Positions 1-17,300 of a stretch of DNA of 64,000 nucleotides are shown here, piece after piece. The DNA is from Bugula neritina. Its lineage: Eukaryota > Bryozoa > Gymnolaemata > Cheilostomatida > Bugulidae. The notes below the pieces were generated by a model that was not told where the DNA came from, made no database searches, and saw nothing but the letters and a program-made list of their open reading frames with translations. The translations under genes were made by a program, and so were the position numbers. The stretch spans positions 17,182,222 to 17,246,221 of the forward strand of contig OZ037766.1 in NCBI GenBank assembly GCA_964035545.1, read 5' to 3'. The first letter of the stretch is position 1; every line of letters starts with the position of its first letter.

Positions 1-771
1 TTTGAAGTTTATTTATTAATACTTTATTTTTAAAATAGGGAAAAATTTAAAAATTATATGATTTCATTCAGTTATGCTCTTCATTGTCCACTCGTAATTT
101 AACATCTTTAGACTGTAGTATTTATGAAAACTGTAGTATTTATGAGTCTTGTTGAACAAAACAGGAAATAAATAAGTGAATGTTGTATAAACGAGTATCT
201 ATTTCACTTTAATTTTTCTCAATAATTGTTGCCTACTTTAAGATGAAGTGAAGAAAGGATCAATTTTTGAACCCTCATGAATTATCAACTACTTGATGTA
301 TCAGCATTTTTCAGTCATATAAGTGCAGTTAATACTGTATGAATAACATCCTCTGTGTGTATAAATATGTCTCAACAGTGGTTAATTTTTCTCATGGGGC
401 TAATGTTTAATACTGCAATACCGTATATACTTAGTACAATCTGGTTCAGTATATAGTGGCATTCTTATTATGTGTAAAAAGTGTTTCAGATTTTAATGCC
501 TAACATATAATAAGAAAATCTTATTTAATCTATTGGCTCAGTATAGTTTTAGGTCATAACTGGAATAATAGCAGAGATGAAATTATTGTTTCTTTTCATG
601 TTGCTTTCGTTCCACTTGCGTTGTTGTGTGTACAATAAGTTAAGAGGACACTTCATTAAGAAATTTCAGATGACTTCTCCAGGTATTTACATTCTGATTG
701 AAAGAGAAGCAATAAGGTCAGAATCAGATAATGATAATGGTTATTATGCCTTTTGACACATTATTCTAGTG
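1..771. other. AT-rich non-coding DNA
   Basis: I see no coding exon, RNA gene or clear repeat in this stretch. Open frames are short and AT-driven. Confidence 0.5.
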
Positions 772-1125
772 CAGGGTGTTCATTTTTTCAAATGGAGAGC
801 CACTGAAATGGAATATTCCATGGCAAGGGCCACTTTAAAAATTTAGCTTGCATGGAGGTCCACAGTGTCAGTATTTTCAAACCACTTTATTCAAAATTCC
901 TATGAATCATGACATAGTGAAGTCGAAACAATTACCGTAGGTTGTTATATGTTTGCAGCATATATAATACACACACACACACACGCACATATATTCAAGA
1001 GGTGATTTCTGCACTCTAATTCATATATATGTGGCAGATAATTTTATTTGTTATGGCTTTGAGGGCCACATCAACATAGGTTGGGGGCCATATCTAGCCC
1101 TGGGGTCACCTGTTGAACAATACTG
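772..1125. mobile_element. hAT-like transposon remnant, non-autonomous
   Basis: The left end begins CAGGGTGTTC and runs into a stretch with AGAGCCAC and AAGGGCCAC. The right end, read on the minus strand, begins CAGTATTGTTCAACAGGTGA and contains GGCCCCCAACC. CAG termini followed by GGGCC-type subterminal sequence are typical of degraded hAT elements. The inside holds a short (AC)n tract and no transposase. The 8-bp target duplication is not clean, so the exact ends are uncertain. Confidence 0.4.
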
Positions 1126-2011
1126 GTCTAATTATATAATCTATACATTGAAGCACATAAAGCATAACTTGCTTGTTAATGTCTTAATTGTTTTCTGCCA
1201 ATTAATGCAGTTATTTCTGTTGTTTGTACAAATATGCATGCTAGAACATACATCTAATCATATTATAACAACTATGCCCTATTAAAGCTTCTGCAGTTGA
1301 AGATCAGTAGCTTGGCAAAACTTGACCTGACTCTAGAGTCTAGACATAAAAAAATAAAATTACATCAAGGTAAAAGCCGTTAAAATTTTAGACTAGTTAA
1401 CTTAGTAACAAAAACCAGGAGCCAGGTGTGTCTGGGTGTATGCAAGGTCCTGTTTATAAAACCTAGCTTGATGTTGATTGGTCTGTAGGTTTCGGCGATG
1501 GAGGCCGAGACGGACCGCCGCGCACCCCTGCAAAATTGATTGTGAACGGTGCAGCATTTCACAGAGTGCTGAGCGTCACACAAAGGAATGCCATAATATA
1601 ACTTGGCCAGAAATCAATTGATTGGCAGGTGTGTAGACGTGGTCCCTAGTAAGACATAGGAGGAGAAAGGTAGCATTCATATCCTGCACGGCCATTACAA
1701 TATATTATGTTATTTATTATTAGTGTGGGTATTTGATATACATGTTGTAGGTATTTAACTTTTTTCCCAAAAAACAAAGTCACTAGTTTTAAAAAATTGC
1801 TATTTTATGGTAACATAAATATATTTCAAAACGGAAAATTCATTGTTAGCCTAATTTTTCTATTAAATTCTAACTTAAAAAATTATTTGAGAGTTTGGTA
1901 ACTTGGTAGTTTGTAGAATGCATTCCCCGAATTATTCAGAGTTGCATACTTCCGATGTAAATATTTAAGCGAAAAATAAATTATCGTTATAAATCTATCG
2001 TAAAATACATA
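1126..2011. other. non-coding; one GC-rich patch near 1495-1570
   Basis: There is no supported gene. A short CpG-containing patch (about 1495-1570) stands out from the AT-rich surroundings. It carries no splice-consistent coding frame and no tRNA fold that I could find. Confidence 0.4.
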
Positions 2012-5000
2012 TATGTGACCTGGCACCACAAAACAAGGGATGTATATAAAATGTTGAAAACCTAGTTATTAGTATGGAGTGATAGAGCTGAATTTTTTGA
2101 ACATTTTGCACTTTATTTGAAGTCTCTAGCATAAATAGAACTCGAGATATCAGTATTTAAAACTTTAACGTTTTTAGAATTTCTAAATTACTGTTTCGAG
2201 AAAATCGCGTTTAAAGTTGGTAACTCTAGAATAAGTTGAGAATTATTTGTTTACAATTTACAAGCCTTAGCAACGGGTCTTTGTATAATAGGAATAGTGA
2301 CAAATTTGGTATCAAAATAATTATGAAAGTTTGGGCTTTCTGTTAAACTAAATTTCATGCTGCCTCAACATAAAATTAGGTCAAATATGGCCACCAAACT
2401 TTTTGTCTAATTTATTTGTCAATTCGCTTTTTACTTTGTTTAATGGTTGAAAGGGTTAACAATTCCAGCAAAGAAGAGGATGTTTCAGCAAGTTTGTGTG
2501 TTGAGATATTTAAATTAGGCATCCAAGTCAGCAGGAAGTCATATAAAACAAAATGGCAGCTGCTTCCTGTTATAAATTGAATATCTTCCTCTTCTCTAAT
2601 ATATTGTGTAATATATCGAACTGCAGCTATTGAGCTGTGCTGTTTCATAGTTATTGCTTAATGAGTAGAACACTTATGAGAAAATCATTTGACTATTATG
2701 AGATCATTCGAGATTCATTAGTAAATATCTTTATAATCTCTAACGGCAACTAAATTTAGCAATTGATGTTGAAAATATAAACATAAAATCAGCGATTAGA
2801 ACTTTTGAGTTTTATTAGGCATTAATATTCACATTTAAAACATCAAATACATTATTTTAAAAAACTAATTAAATGCAGTAACAAATCCAGCCTGGATACA
2901 ACCATTATGCTTGAATTAACTCTAATCAAGAAAAGAAAATTAGGTAGCTTCTATGGTTTTTGCAAAAAAGGCACTTTTCATCTTTCTACTTCCTTGGTCT
3001 TCAAAATATGAGTTTACAGAGTATGGACACATAACATCACGTATGTGGCAAAAGCTTCATCACTATCATCAGCTGATTTTCTAGCAATTATAGATGCTGC
3101 TACTTGACATCTATTCTGCCAATCTACCCACTTATTGTCTATTCCAGAGCTGCAAGTACAATGTTGACTTTTTTAAATAACAAAAGAAAACGGTAGCTTG
3201 ATTAGAAATTATACGCAGTTATATTATAAAAAATTAGTTGGTTAAACAGTCTTGTGGTACTATTATGGCAGCAGTTAATTGTCATCCTGCATTTTATCAA
3301 CATTTAAATGTATTGAATTAAACAGAACAATTTAAATTAAAAAAATTGTTGAAAATTTTCAAGTACATCATTAAAAGACTGCAAACCTTTTTATGAATGA
3401 AATAAGCAGAAGCCATAACCTTGCAAGCCAAAATTCAGAGTGTCTACATTACGAGTGTTAGATTGATAGGTAGTAGAGTTGTGTAGGTATAAGTCTTCAC
3501 TCTAATGCTCTCATAAGCCCACTTTCTAAAATGTACAGAATATCGTATTATTCTATATTAACATAGTATTATCAGTAAATTTACACATTATGCACTTGAA
3601 TATCTTGCATATCTGCAATTGGCAATTTTGAAGCAATGTCTTTCGATAACTATTAACCACTCAGGCATTTAATTGAGTAAAAAAGCTAGCTAAATGCAAC
3701 TGAATATATTAAAGACATTTACTATAAAATCAATTTGAATTCAATAAATTACTTTAAAATATGAATACACTTTTGCTCATCCTTTATAATAAAATTAAAA
3801 AGTTTAGACTATTTATGCATTCAGTTAATGTTACTACTCACTAAATAAGACTAAAAGTAACTTACTGAAGAACTAAGTCAGTCAACTATAGAATCAATAT
3901 GAACTCACATTAATATTTCATCATTATACTCATTTACATTTAATCACATTTACCATTTCAATTTGGTTATAGGTGATACTTTTATCAATATAAATAGGAT
4001 TACCAATTGAGTTTTGACAGTAACTGTAAGCCTGCATAATGTGATAAAGATTTTATCATTATATTTTAAATCAAACTTTGAGCTAATTTGAAAATCACAA
4101 AAGGAAACGGTAGTTTGACTAGTAGGCCTAATGTTAATACTAATAGTAATAGTAATAGTAATCAGTAACTGTATTCACAAAATCTAAGACAGAGGCTAAA
4201 AGTTACTAAGAATAAGTCCAATGTAAATTTAAATATCAACTATAGAATAAATCAATAAATATAATACTATCAGTATAAGTATCAAGTTTTAAGACCGAAG
4301 GCGAAACTCAGAGTCAGACTCAAATAGTGAATTTATAATTATTAATTATTACTTATACTATTAATACTTATACTTATATTAATGAGCTACATTTAGTTTT
4401 ACTGCCAAATACCAGTATCAGTAAATCATGAATAATATTGATTATGATTATCATTATGAGTAACCGTACCTCAAACTGTGAGTCATAGTGAGTCATTTAA
4501 ATAGCTACTAGTAATAAGAATAGAATAAGAATAAGAATAGACATACTGATACTCCTAGTCCTAGTGATAGTATGAATATTAATAAATTGATAACTACAAA
4601 TAATTCTGGCAACAATTCTAAGTTAATAGCGTAAAGGATGGTTTTGAGTATAATTACCTGTATTGTTGTGATTTTCAAGCTTGAACGCTAAAGATAAAGA
4701 TTAAGTTTAGCATTTATCACCAAAGGGCAAAACAGCTCAGTAACTTAAAAGCTAACTTTGGATGGAGCACGATGAAAAACTAAAACTAGCCTGCGATTTT
4801 AAATACGATGCTTCTGACAATGCGAAGAAAGAGGTGTAAACTAAATTCATTTGATAAAAAATGAATTTGCAAGATCTCACGCTATGAAAATGACTAAAAT
4901 TGTTTTCTTTCTTTATTTGATAACTTCGCAATTTTTTCATCATTTAAAAAATTGAATGCCTCAGTTACCAACTTTAAATGCAATTTTGGAGCTGAAGGAA

Positions 5001-5178
5001 TCATCAAATGCTTACGAAAGTATGATTTTTGAAATCCTTGGATTTTTTTGTATTAGAAAAGTTTAAAACCTAAAAACTGAAAATTAATTTCAAATTTAAG
5101 TATATCCAAATTAAACCTTCATTTACTACACTTTATAAACGCCGCCACATCCCCGGTTTTGTCGCGACTGGTCACATA
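2012..5178. mobile_element. 3.2-kb DNA-transposon-like element with imperfect TIRs, no transposase
   Basis: The first 32 bases (2012-2043) and the reverse complement of the last 32 (5147-5178) match at about 26 of 32 positions. Shared blocks are TATGTGACC, ACAAAAC and GGGATGT. Further inside, TTTAAAGTTGGTAACT recurs on opposite strands near 2211 and near 4965, so the inverted repeats extend inward in diverged form. The interior is AT-rich, has degenerate AGTAAT-type repeats (for example 4130-4165) and no reading frame resembling a transposase. A TA-type target duplication is possible but not distinct. It is best read as a non-autonomous relic of unknown superfamily. Confidence 0.5.
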
Positions 5179-5550
5179 TTACTGTCGTAGGGCAATAAGT
5201 TACTAGGTTACTTTTGCAGTTTCGATTTCAAGGAATCAAATTGATATTAATTATTTACCGAAATATTATATTTATATTATATAATTTATAGATATGATAT
5301 ATCACATAATATATATATTTCAGAGTTTATAGTCTCTAAAGTTTTATAAATAGTGTATAGAAAATAACTGTACAAATAATTTATAAACTAACAGTAAGTG
5401 TAACAGTAACTAGGTAATACTAATAGTAATTAAACTAAAACTGCTATATTTTCAATGATAACATTTAGTTTTACCATGCTAATAAATTATAAAGATTTGA
5501 CACTATCAGTATGAGTGTGACCATAACTATGTCTATCAGTATGAGTATTA
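5179..5550. other. AT-rich low-complexity DNA
   Basis: This stretch consists of AT-rich sequence and degenerate AGTAAT/GTAATA repeats. No gene or RNA is visible. Confidence 0.4.
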
Positions 5551-5553
5551 GTA

Positions 5554-6190
5554 TTGTGGTAAAATTGTGTATATTACAATTGTTGCGTGTATTTCCTTAC
5601 TATTATTAACTTCATTCCCATGGAATGCGTGTTTTCCTAGCTATATATCATTTACATAGCCACAGTATTGTAACAGCTAAGTGTTATGTTGGCAATGATG
5701 GGATTAGCTATTATTCCCAGCTACTTATTACTACTGACGTGACTGGATTAGCTATTGTTTCTGACGGCTCACAAGAACACTTATATAATCAAGATAACCG
5801 GGATTTCCCTGCGAAGTTCGCTCGATTCGAGCGATTCCTTTGTTCTAGCCCTGCGAATCCCCTGCGATTCGAGCGAATTCCCTCGAATTCGCACGGAACA
5901 TTCTAGTTGGACTGTTTCCCAACATATAAAAGGAGGCCCTCATCTCAGTAGATTCAGTCTTCAGCCAGCAGCACAACAAGACACATCTCGGAGCTACCAA
6001 GCCAGGACAATTATACACGTAGTTAATTATCTTATACTTTGTTTACCAGTTTGCTAGTAAGTTTTCCATAGATGTAAGGAGTTGTCCTCCCTAACTGCTA
6101 TTTCTGGATTTATATATATTATGGAGTAAATAAAAGGGATTGTGAGTATTACATTTCTTATTTATTGTGCATAAATACCCTCCTACAAAG
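5554..6190 (+). mobile_element. solo-LTR-like block with TATA box and poly(A) signal
   Basis: The segment contains a strong TATA box (TATAAAAGG, 5925-5933), a TCAGT-type initiator region 25-45 bases downstream, and AATAAA at 6129-6134. This is the U3-R-U5 order of a retroviral-type LTR. Just upstream, 5805-5895 is unusually CpG-rich with repeated GCGAAT / TTCGAGCG words, which could be an enhancer. A TGT at 5554 and an ACA at about 6187 would serve as termini, but no matching target duplication is evident. It could instead be an isolated host promoter; no gene follows within 1.3 kb. Confidence 0.35.
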
Positions 6191-6236
6191 AGTCACTGTG
6201 TTCCAAGTACTCTCACAAAGAGTCACTGTGTTCAAT
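6183..6236. repeat. short direct repeat, two copies
   Basis: The unit ACAAAGAGTCACTGTGTTC occurs twice about 28 bases apart (from about 6185 and about 6213), directly downstream of the LTR-like block. I see no known function. Confidence 0.6.
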
Positions 6237-7521
6237 CAGCTAGCAACCCACACAAATAATTGCATGCAGCGAATTATAACATTCTACGCATAAAATTATT
6301 ACAGTATCTCTATGACTATCACTATAATGCTCTACGTCTATGACTATGCAGTATGCTGTAGTATTATTTTTGTTTGAGTTTCAGTTGCTACTAGTACTAA
6401 CTCTAAGTCAATTTTTCAGCATTTCAAGATAGTTTACAACTTGTAATTGTGCCTTGTGGTTTGCAAATTTATAATATTCTAGACGTTTACATACACCAAA
6501 TTTATCAATTTTACCTTTAACTTCAGCCTAAGGTATCTTGCAGCAATGCCTGTGGCTGTTGTGGTGTTAGACTTGGACTTAGAGTTAGTGACAGAGCAGC
6601 TACAACAGCACTTAAGAGCTGTAGTTGCTCGCCATTAAACAAGCTATTTATTTATTTACGTATGTATTGCTGGCTCTTAAAGTTTATTGATGCAAAGTAT
6701 AATAGTCATGATATTAATATTATTTTCATTATGATTATTATTGTTACAGAAACTGTCTTATTATTATATCTATTACCCATTTAAGTTTTTGTGTGCAAGG
6801 CAAGTTTTTGTGTTTAATCAACAGACTACAGAACTGGATCAAAGTTACAGCAAATTGTGTTAAGTCAATGGTTAATCAAGTCAAGCCATAGCTCAGCTAA
6901 AACATTTTAATCAATGAAGTTAATTTAAGTCAGTTTAATTTGGCTTAAGCATTTTTGAAATCTGTTAAAACATGAATTTTAAATTGTGTATTTGCCGGAG
7001 TACAGTTTTATTAGTACAGAATTAGTGAGTAGTTATGTACTTTTGTAACTTTTTATCCACTGAAGATTTAAACAACTTGAGCTCAGGTCATTTTTTTAGC
7101 TTGTCATAAACATATTAGTTTTTATTATTTAGCCAATTACTTAAACATAAAATAAATTTTTTTAAAGAATACAAATAACCTCAACTCGCTAAAGTTATTT
7201 TACTTGCTAGGCTTCAATTTGAAAATATTTTGTTGAGTGATTATTGAGAAAAACCCAACAATTTGAAAGCATAGTTGTTTATCTTAGTTTTAGTTATGTC
7301 ATTTTTGAATATATTTCAAAAATAATTTAATTTGTTAATTATTCTATTAAAATTTATCTCATCAGGTAATTTTCTAATTTTTTTTGATTACTTTATGTTT
7401 TATGAAAAAAGTTTTAGCTATTCTCTTTATAAAGTATCAAGAAGTTGTAAATGTTTTACAAAAATGTTTTGGCAATGCTACTATCTACAGAAAATTTCTT
7501 ACTTTTAGCAGCAAAACGAAA
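6237..7521. other. non-coding upstream region of the PRPP synthetase-like gene
   Basis: AT-rich sequence with no coding exon recognised. The 5' untranslated region and promoter of the gene starting at 7522 should lie here, but no clear TATA box can be singled out. Confidence 0.4.
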
Positions 7522-12232
<4,711 letters not shown>

Positions 12233-12558
12233 ACTGTTGGGTACATACCCAACCACATGTCAAATGTAGATTTATTTATAATTTATTATATATAGACTAT
12301 TTCCATAGCATTATATTTCAACATTTCTTCAAGCTTTTCTTGTACAGACCAAATGGGAGTTACCAACAAGAAAACTGTGTATTCTTTAGCCATATGTACA
12401 AATTTATTTTTATATCAAAATACAATTTAAACAGTAAGTATTACACAAGAGACCATTTATGTTGCTGGTTAATTTTAAATTATTATTTTTGACAATACAA
12501 ACAGTAAATCTTACTATACAATGTTTAGGTCTAGAAATATGATGTACCAAAATACCAG
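12233..12558. other. 3' flank between convergent transcription units
   Basis: This holds the 3' untranslated region of the PRPP synthetase-like gene. On the minus strand AATAAA occurs near 12402-12408, which could serve the candidate terminal exon at 12559-12600. Confidence 0.35.
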
Positions 12559-12600
12559 TTAAGAATATTGAACATCCTGCCACTGCACTGGATCAGCTAC
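12559..12600 (-). CDS. candidate terminal coding exon, unknown gene
   Basis: On the minus strand a good acceptor (TTATTTGCAG) precedes 14 codons ending in TAA; the peptide would be VADPVQWQDVQYS. An AATAAA lies about 150 nt further down. I could not find the exon it would be joined to. It might be an alternative 3' exon of the CPSF6 gene at 14-22 kb, or a chance match. Confidence 0.25.
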   Translation of the reverse strand, partial: VADPVQWQDVQYS

Positions 12601-14106
12601 CTGCAAATAAACATAATCTTACACAACACAAATATTAAATAATTTGCAGTAAACTTATGTATTTCATGCAAATTTGAATTATTTGAAAAGATGCATAGAT
12701 GCACATACTCTTTGATGTAAATTACTGGCAGTTATATATATATATATACTTACAATTATCAAAATTAATTATAGGCAAGATTCAAAAAATAAAAAACTAC
12801 ATCATTTATCAAACCACAGCACAAAAAGTTCGCAGTAATTTTCTTTATGCTATCATGTATGTTGATCTTACATGGCCAACTAGTAATAGAAGCAAACTGT
12901 GTTCATCTAATTTTAATAAAATAAATTATTTGAGTGAGTTTACACAAGAGAAGGCAACTATGAAATATATCACAACTGATGTGTAAGTAATAATAATTAT
13001 TGTATCAATGCAACAAATTTTCCACAATGTAACTAGCTACTGTTAAATTGAAAACTATAATGATTGGTTTTGCAAGTTACAACAAAGATAAAAATGGTTT
13101 AATTTTCAATAATATGTAAAAAATAGGATGGGCAAAATTTTTTGATAACACATGCAGCCTAAAAATGTTGACCTAACTTTTGAAATTGAAAATAGAAAAA
13201 TAAACACAGCCGACAAAATGGCTAATTTATTTTTGGAAGTGAGGTGAAGTTGAGCAACATATCAAAAGTACTTAGGTTACATGTGTTATCGAAACCTGGC
13301 CTCCAGTAGTAACATTTCAAAGATATTATGTGAATGATGTATATTGCTATATACACTAGGTATAAATAATTTGAGCAATTCATCAGTATGTAATTGTTTA
13401 AAATGTGTGTTCTGCAGCAGTTGATACAGCATAAAAAATATAACTTAAAATAAAAATGCAAGAGTGGCAGAAGTTAATCATTTGCTAGGAGTAAATATTA
13501 AACGAAGTTTACATTTGCAGGAAGATAATACATATATTGAGCCTGCCTATCAACAGTTGGCAACCATTTAATATAAGATAGGCAAATAGCTACTATGTCT
13601 ATATAGAATATTTTTTACACATAGCACCAATATGAATTCAGCTAATACATTTAGGTAAATTATACTTTATAGAGACAGTAAGAGAGACTACAATTATGGA
13701 TTATGTAGGCAAGCACGTGGATGGAGATATAGGGCTAATATGGATGTAAATCAATACAAAAGACTAGAATGCTTGAGTGAAAAGAGCAAAGGCACCTGGT
13801 TAAGAAAATGTGTAAATACCGTAAAAAAAATTTTAACAGCTGTTGACGTTTTAATGACTAAAAGCATAGAACTTAATGTATACACACAGCATACAATAAG
13901 TTTAATATAAAAAGTATACCGTGTGCAAAAGACACAAAATATAAATTTAAAGTAAGAAACTTGGTTAAAATGGTTCTCAAGTAGTTAAGTACGTTCGGCA
14001 GGTGTTTGACTGATACATGTGGCCGCCAGTAGTTTTAGGTGGCAATAACCACTCAATAGCTCACTGGAAAAGGAAATACATACATTGATAGGTTAACACA
14101 GAACCA
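12601..14106. other. non-coding, AT-rich
   Basis: No supported exon, RNA or repeat. Part may be 3' flank of the minus-strand CPSF6 gene. Confidence 0.4.
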
Positions 14107-14107
14107 T

Positions 14108-14113
14108 TTTATT
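14108..14113 (-). terminator. AATAAA poly(A) signal of the CPSF6-like gene
   Basis: TTTATT on the plus strand reads AATAAA on the minus strand, 254 nt downstream of the CPSF6 stop codon. This is a plausible distance for a 3' untranslated region. Confidence 0.4.
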
Positions 14114-14366
14114 CTACATGTCCAATACTACACCAACTTATCGTAAAACACGCAGATTGTATCTACACATTTACGGAATGCATTCACATACTTTTACCAC
14201 AAGAGAAAACAACATAATTCAATTAACTAAAAAGTTGTTCTTTCGCATGAGCTGAGCACTTTCTGAAAAAAAAAACCAAACTGCATCAAGGAAAGGAAGA
14301 TAGAAAGAGTAAACTTGTTAATTTAACTGTACATTTATGATATTGGATAATCACCTGACTGAGTTA

Positions 14367-17300
14367 TCAGTAATAACGATCTCTTCGAGACGGCTCTGGA
14401 TAGTAGCCACCCCGATCCATACCCCGTTCACTGCCACCTCTATCTCTATCCCGGCTACGCTCCCTATAATCTCTTCTGTCCCGATCTCGACTCCGAGATC
14501 TATCTCTGCGTCTATCCCTGTCTCTATCTCGAGATCTCGACCTCCGTCTTTCTCGGCTAAAACAACACATTTACTATATTGATACCGCAAGTACATGCAT
14601 AATATTAATAACACAAGCCAACAGTAGTGGAGAGAAGCAGACATCACTGGGGAGAAGTAGACAAAACTGAAGGGGAGTCAACAGCACTGAAGGGCAACAG
14701 CAGCATCAATCAGCAGAACAGCAAACATGGAAGAGTGAAAGAGAAAGGCACAGAACTACTATGCAATACCTTTCAGGTGAGTATGACCTTCTGTCTCTGC
14801 CTGTCATGTATCGACTAGAAAGAAAAGCGCCAACTGGTTACAACGACCACCACAGAAGATGTAGAGCAGAGGTTAGTACACCTCCTGCACATTGCATACT
14901 GCATTTACTATACGAAGATATGAGGGGGTTGTCAACACTTACCTGCCATATGACTTATCCTCTATTCCTGCCTTGGTATCTTGTAGCGATGCTATTAAGA
15001 TTTTACACCTGTCGTCGTGTGCGATCTTGGACTGTTTGATAAGTGATATGGCAGTTACCAAGGTCTCAATGGCACTGGCAAAGTCTCCTGCAGTATAATG
15101 ACTAGTGTGAGTAAACAATGCAGTTATTCGGTGAATACTTAGTTCTGTGAACTAGACTGCTCAACATAATTCCAAGCTGAGAGTATAAGCATTACGCAAG
15201 GAAGCCCACCTTGACTAGCATCCTGCACAGCCCTAGATATTGCACTGCTTGACACCGATTTGTTTCTGGTGAGAATCTCCTGAAACTCTTCGTCTGATAA
15301 AGATGGGGTTGATGAACTGTCTTGAGAAACACTTGAAGAAGGTGCTTGCCCGGTCATACCCGACTGCGACATCATTTGTCTAGAAAGGCATGAAGTTCAC
15401 GTGAATACTTTTCAAAAAAAAAAAAAAATTACCATGATTCAATTGGCTTACTGATGCAACTTCCCTAGGGAAAGCTGGAATGATGAGTGAAAAGGTGTTA
15501 GGTTAGTTACTGAGATTAGGGGTCATAACATTAAATTATGAATCATTTCGAAAGATCAGGCAGCAATAGCAACGAATTAGCTGCTATGACCCGCATAGTT
15601 ATCACAGTGTTTCTATTACTTCACATTCTTCTAATGGATGCTTGCACAGATGCATTTATGGTTGCGATTTGCATTAAATTATGGTTGTATTTTCATTCGA
15701 TGCAACTATTTCCAACAATTGAATGAAAAATCCATTTGCATAATGCAAAGCTTAGAAATGTAGTGTAGATGTGTTTTATTCTATGTATTAGTCTAAGGAA
15801 AGTTTTCCAACTTTAAAACATACATTTGGCAAAAATAAATACTGTATGTCTCACTATAACTGTCTTACTCCTTGAGGGTAACGGAAAAATAGATACTGTG
15901 TGCTTAGTAAATAAGTGTATAACTCTAAAGTTTAAGCAAAAATAAATATAGAGCAGGCATATTTGTAATACTTACCCATCTAAAGGTCTGCCATACTGAT
16001 CAACAACAACTGCACTCTGTGTTGTTCGGAAAGGTTCATTATTCTAAAAATTAAATCAGAAGCATAATGATATTAAAAAAGGACACAACTAGGATGTATT
16101 ATTTGAAAATTTTTGAATGGGTGCATCAGTTATAGTACAGATATCTTCACATTATATTCAGAGACTCTAGTTGACAAACATCATATGCACGCCACTTGCT
16201 AGTGAAAAACAATTTGCCGCAGTCTGGGCTTGAACGTCGGGTCACTGGGAGCATCAGCGTACAGATAACTTACCGTTACCCTAATCCCACGCGACACCGA
16301 TACGAGGCTCCTAATGCTAACTTCATTTAAACGTTACACTCGAGTGAGCAATATTTGTATTATGTTAATTACCTGACACAAATTTTGTGTGGTCTGCTCA
16401 CGCGGGCAAAACTACTGCGTGTAGAACTGAAAGCAGCCTTTAACTTACTAGTAATAACTCATTCTTATGGTGCAAAACATATTGCGCAGCAAAAAAATAT
16501 ATATAATCATACAAACTGCAAACAGTGTTAATAAAACTTTGTAAGTTCAACAACAAAAACACAGGCTTTAATTAGCTCTCAAATACAAAAATCATGAAAA
16601 ATAAAATTCTATTATCACAAGATAAACTTAGCAACCCAATCAAATATATCAGAACATTCGCTGGTGAATGTCATTGACGGAGAAGTTCTTGGTAGCAGCA
16701 GCAGCAGCAGCAGCACAAATGGCCTAACAAAATACAAACACACTGATGTAATGAGTAAGTGAGCTAGCCATACTTGTGGGGGAGGTTGGCCACCAGGGAA
16801 GAATGCTGGATTGACATGAGCTGCTGGCTGAGATGTAGGAGGCATGCCCTGCTGCATTGCTTGCTGCTGAGGCATCATGCCAGGTGCCATTGCACCAGGG
16901 GCACCCGGCATTCCAGGAGGTGGACCAAAACTGTTGGGCGGCATAGCCATGGGTTGCTGTTGGGGTGGAAAACCTAAGGGTGGGTAAAAGAAAGTATTTT
17001 AACAGAAAACCATTTTATGTCGTATATTGCAAAAGAAAAAGTACACAGTGATTCAAAACAACAGATACACCAGGTATTTCGGATAACAAAATTATAGGTA
17101 CTCCAGCTCGAGATTTTGAACAAATTCCCTTGCTGAAGAAAAGAGGCTGTGTTTTCCACAAATATTATCGGTTTTGAACATATTCCCATCTTATAAAAAG
17201 TTGAAAATGGTAACTTAAGTGGGTGGAAATGAAAAGTGAACCTCACCTGGCTGAGGTTGACCAGGCATCTGTGGCATTTGTGCTGGCATCCCTTGTGGAG

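Noticed and set aside
14351-14647. Two alternative long frames over the RS-like exon of CPSF6
   Set aside because: The Arg/Ser/Asp frame joins the upstream exon in phase and matches the family; the others are shadows of its codon repeats.
15452-15464. A 13-nt microexon with good AG and GT borders in CPSF6
   Set aside because: Exons 9 and 10 already join in phase (GAT GG|A CAA ATG). Adding 13 nt would shift the frame. It could only be a poison exon.
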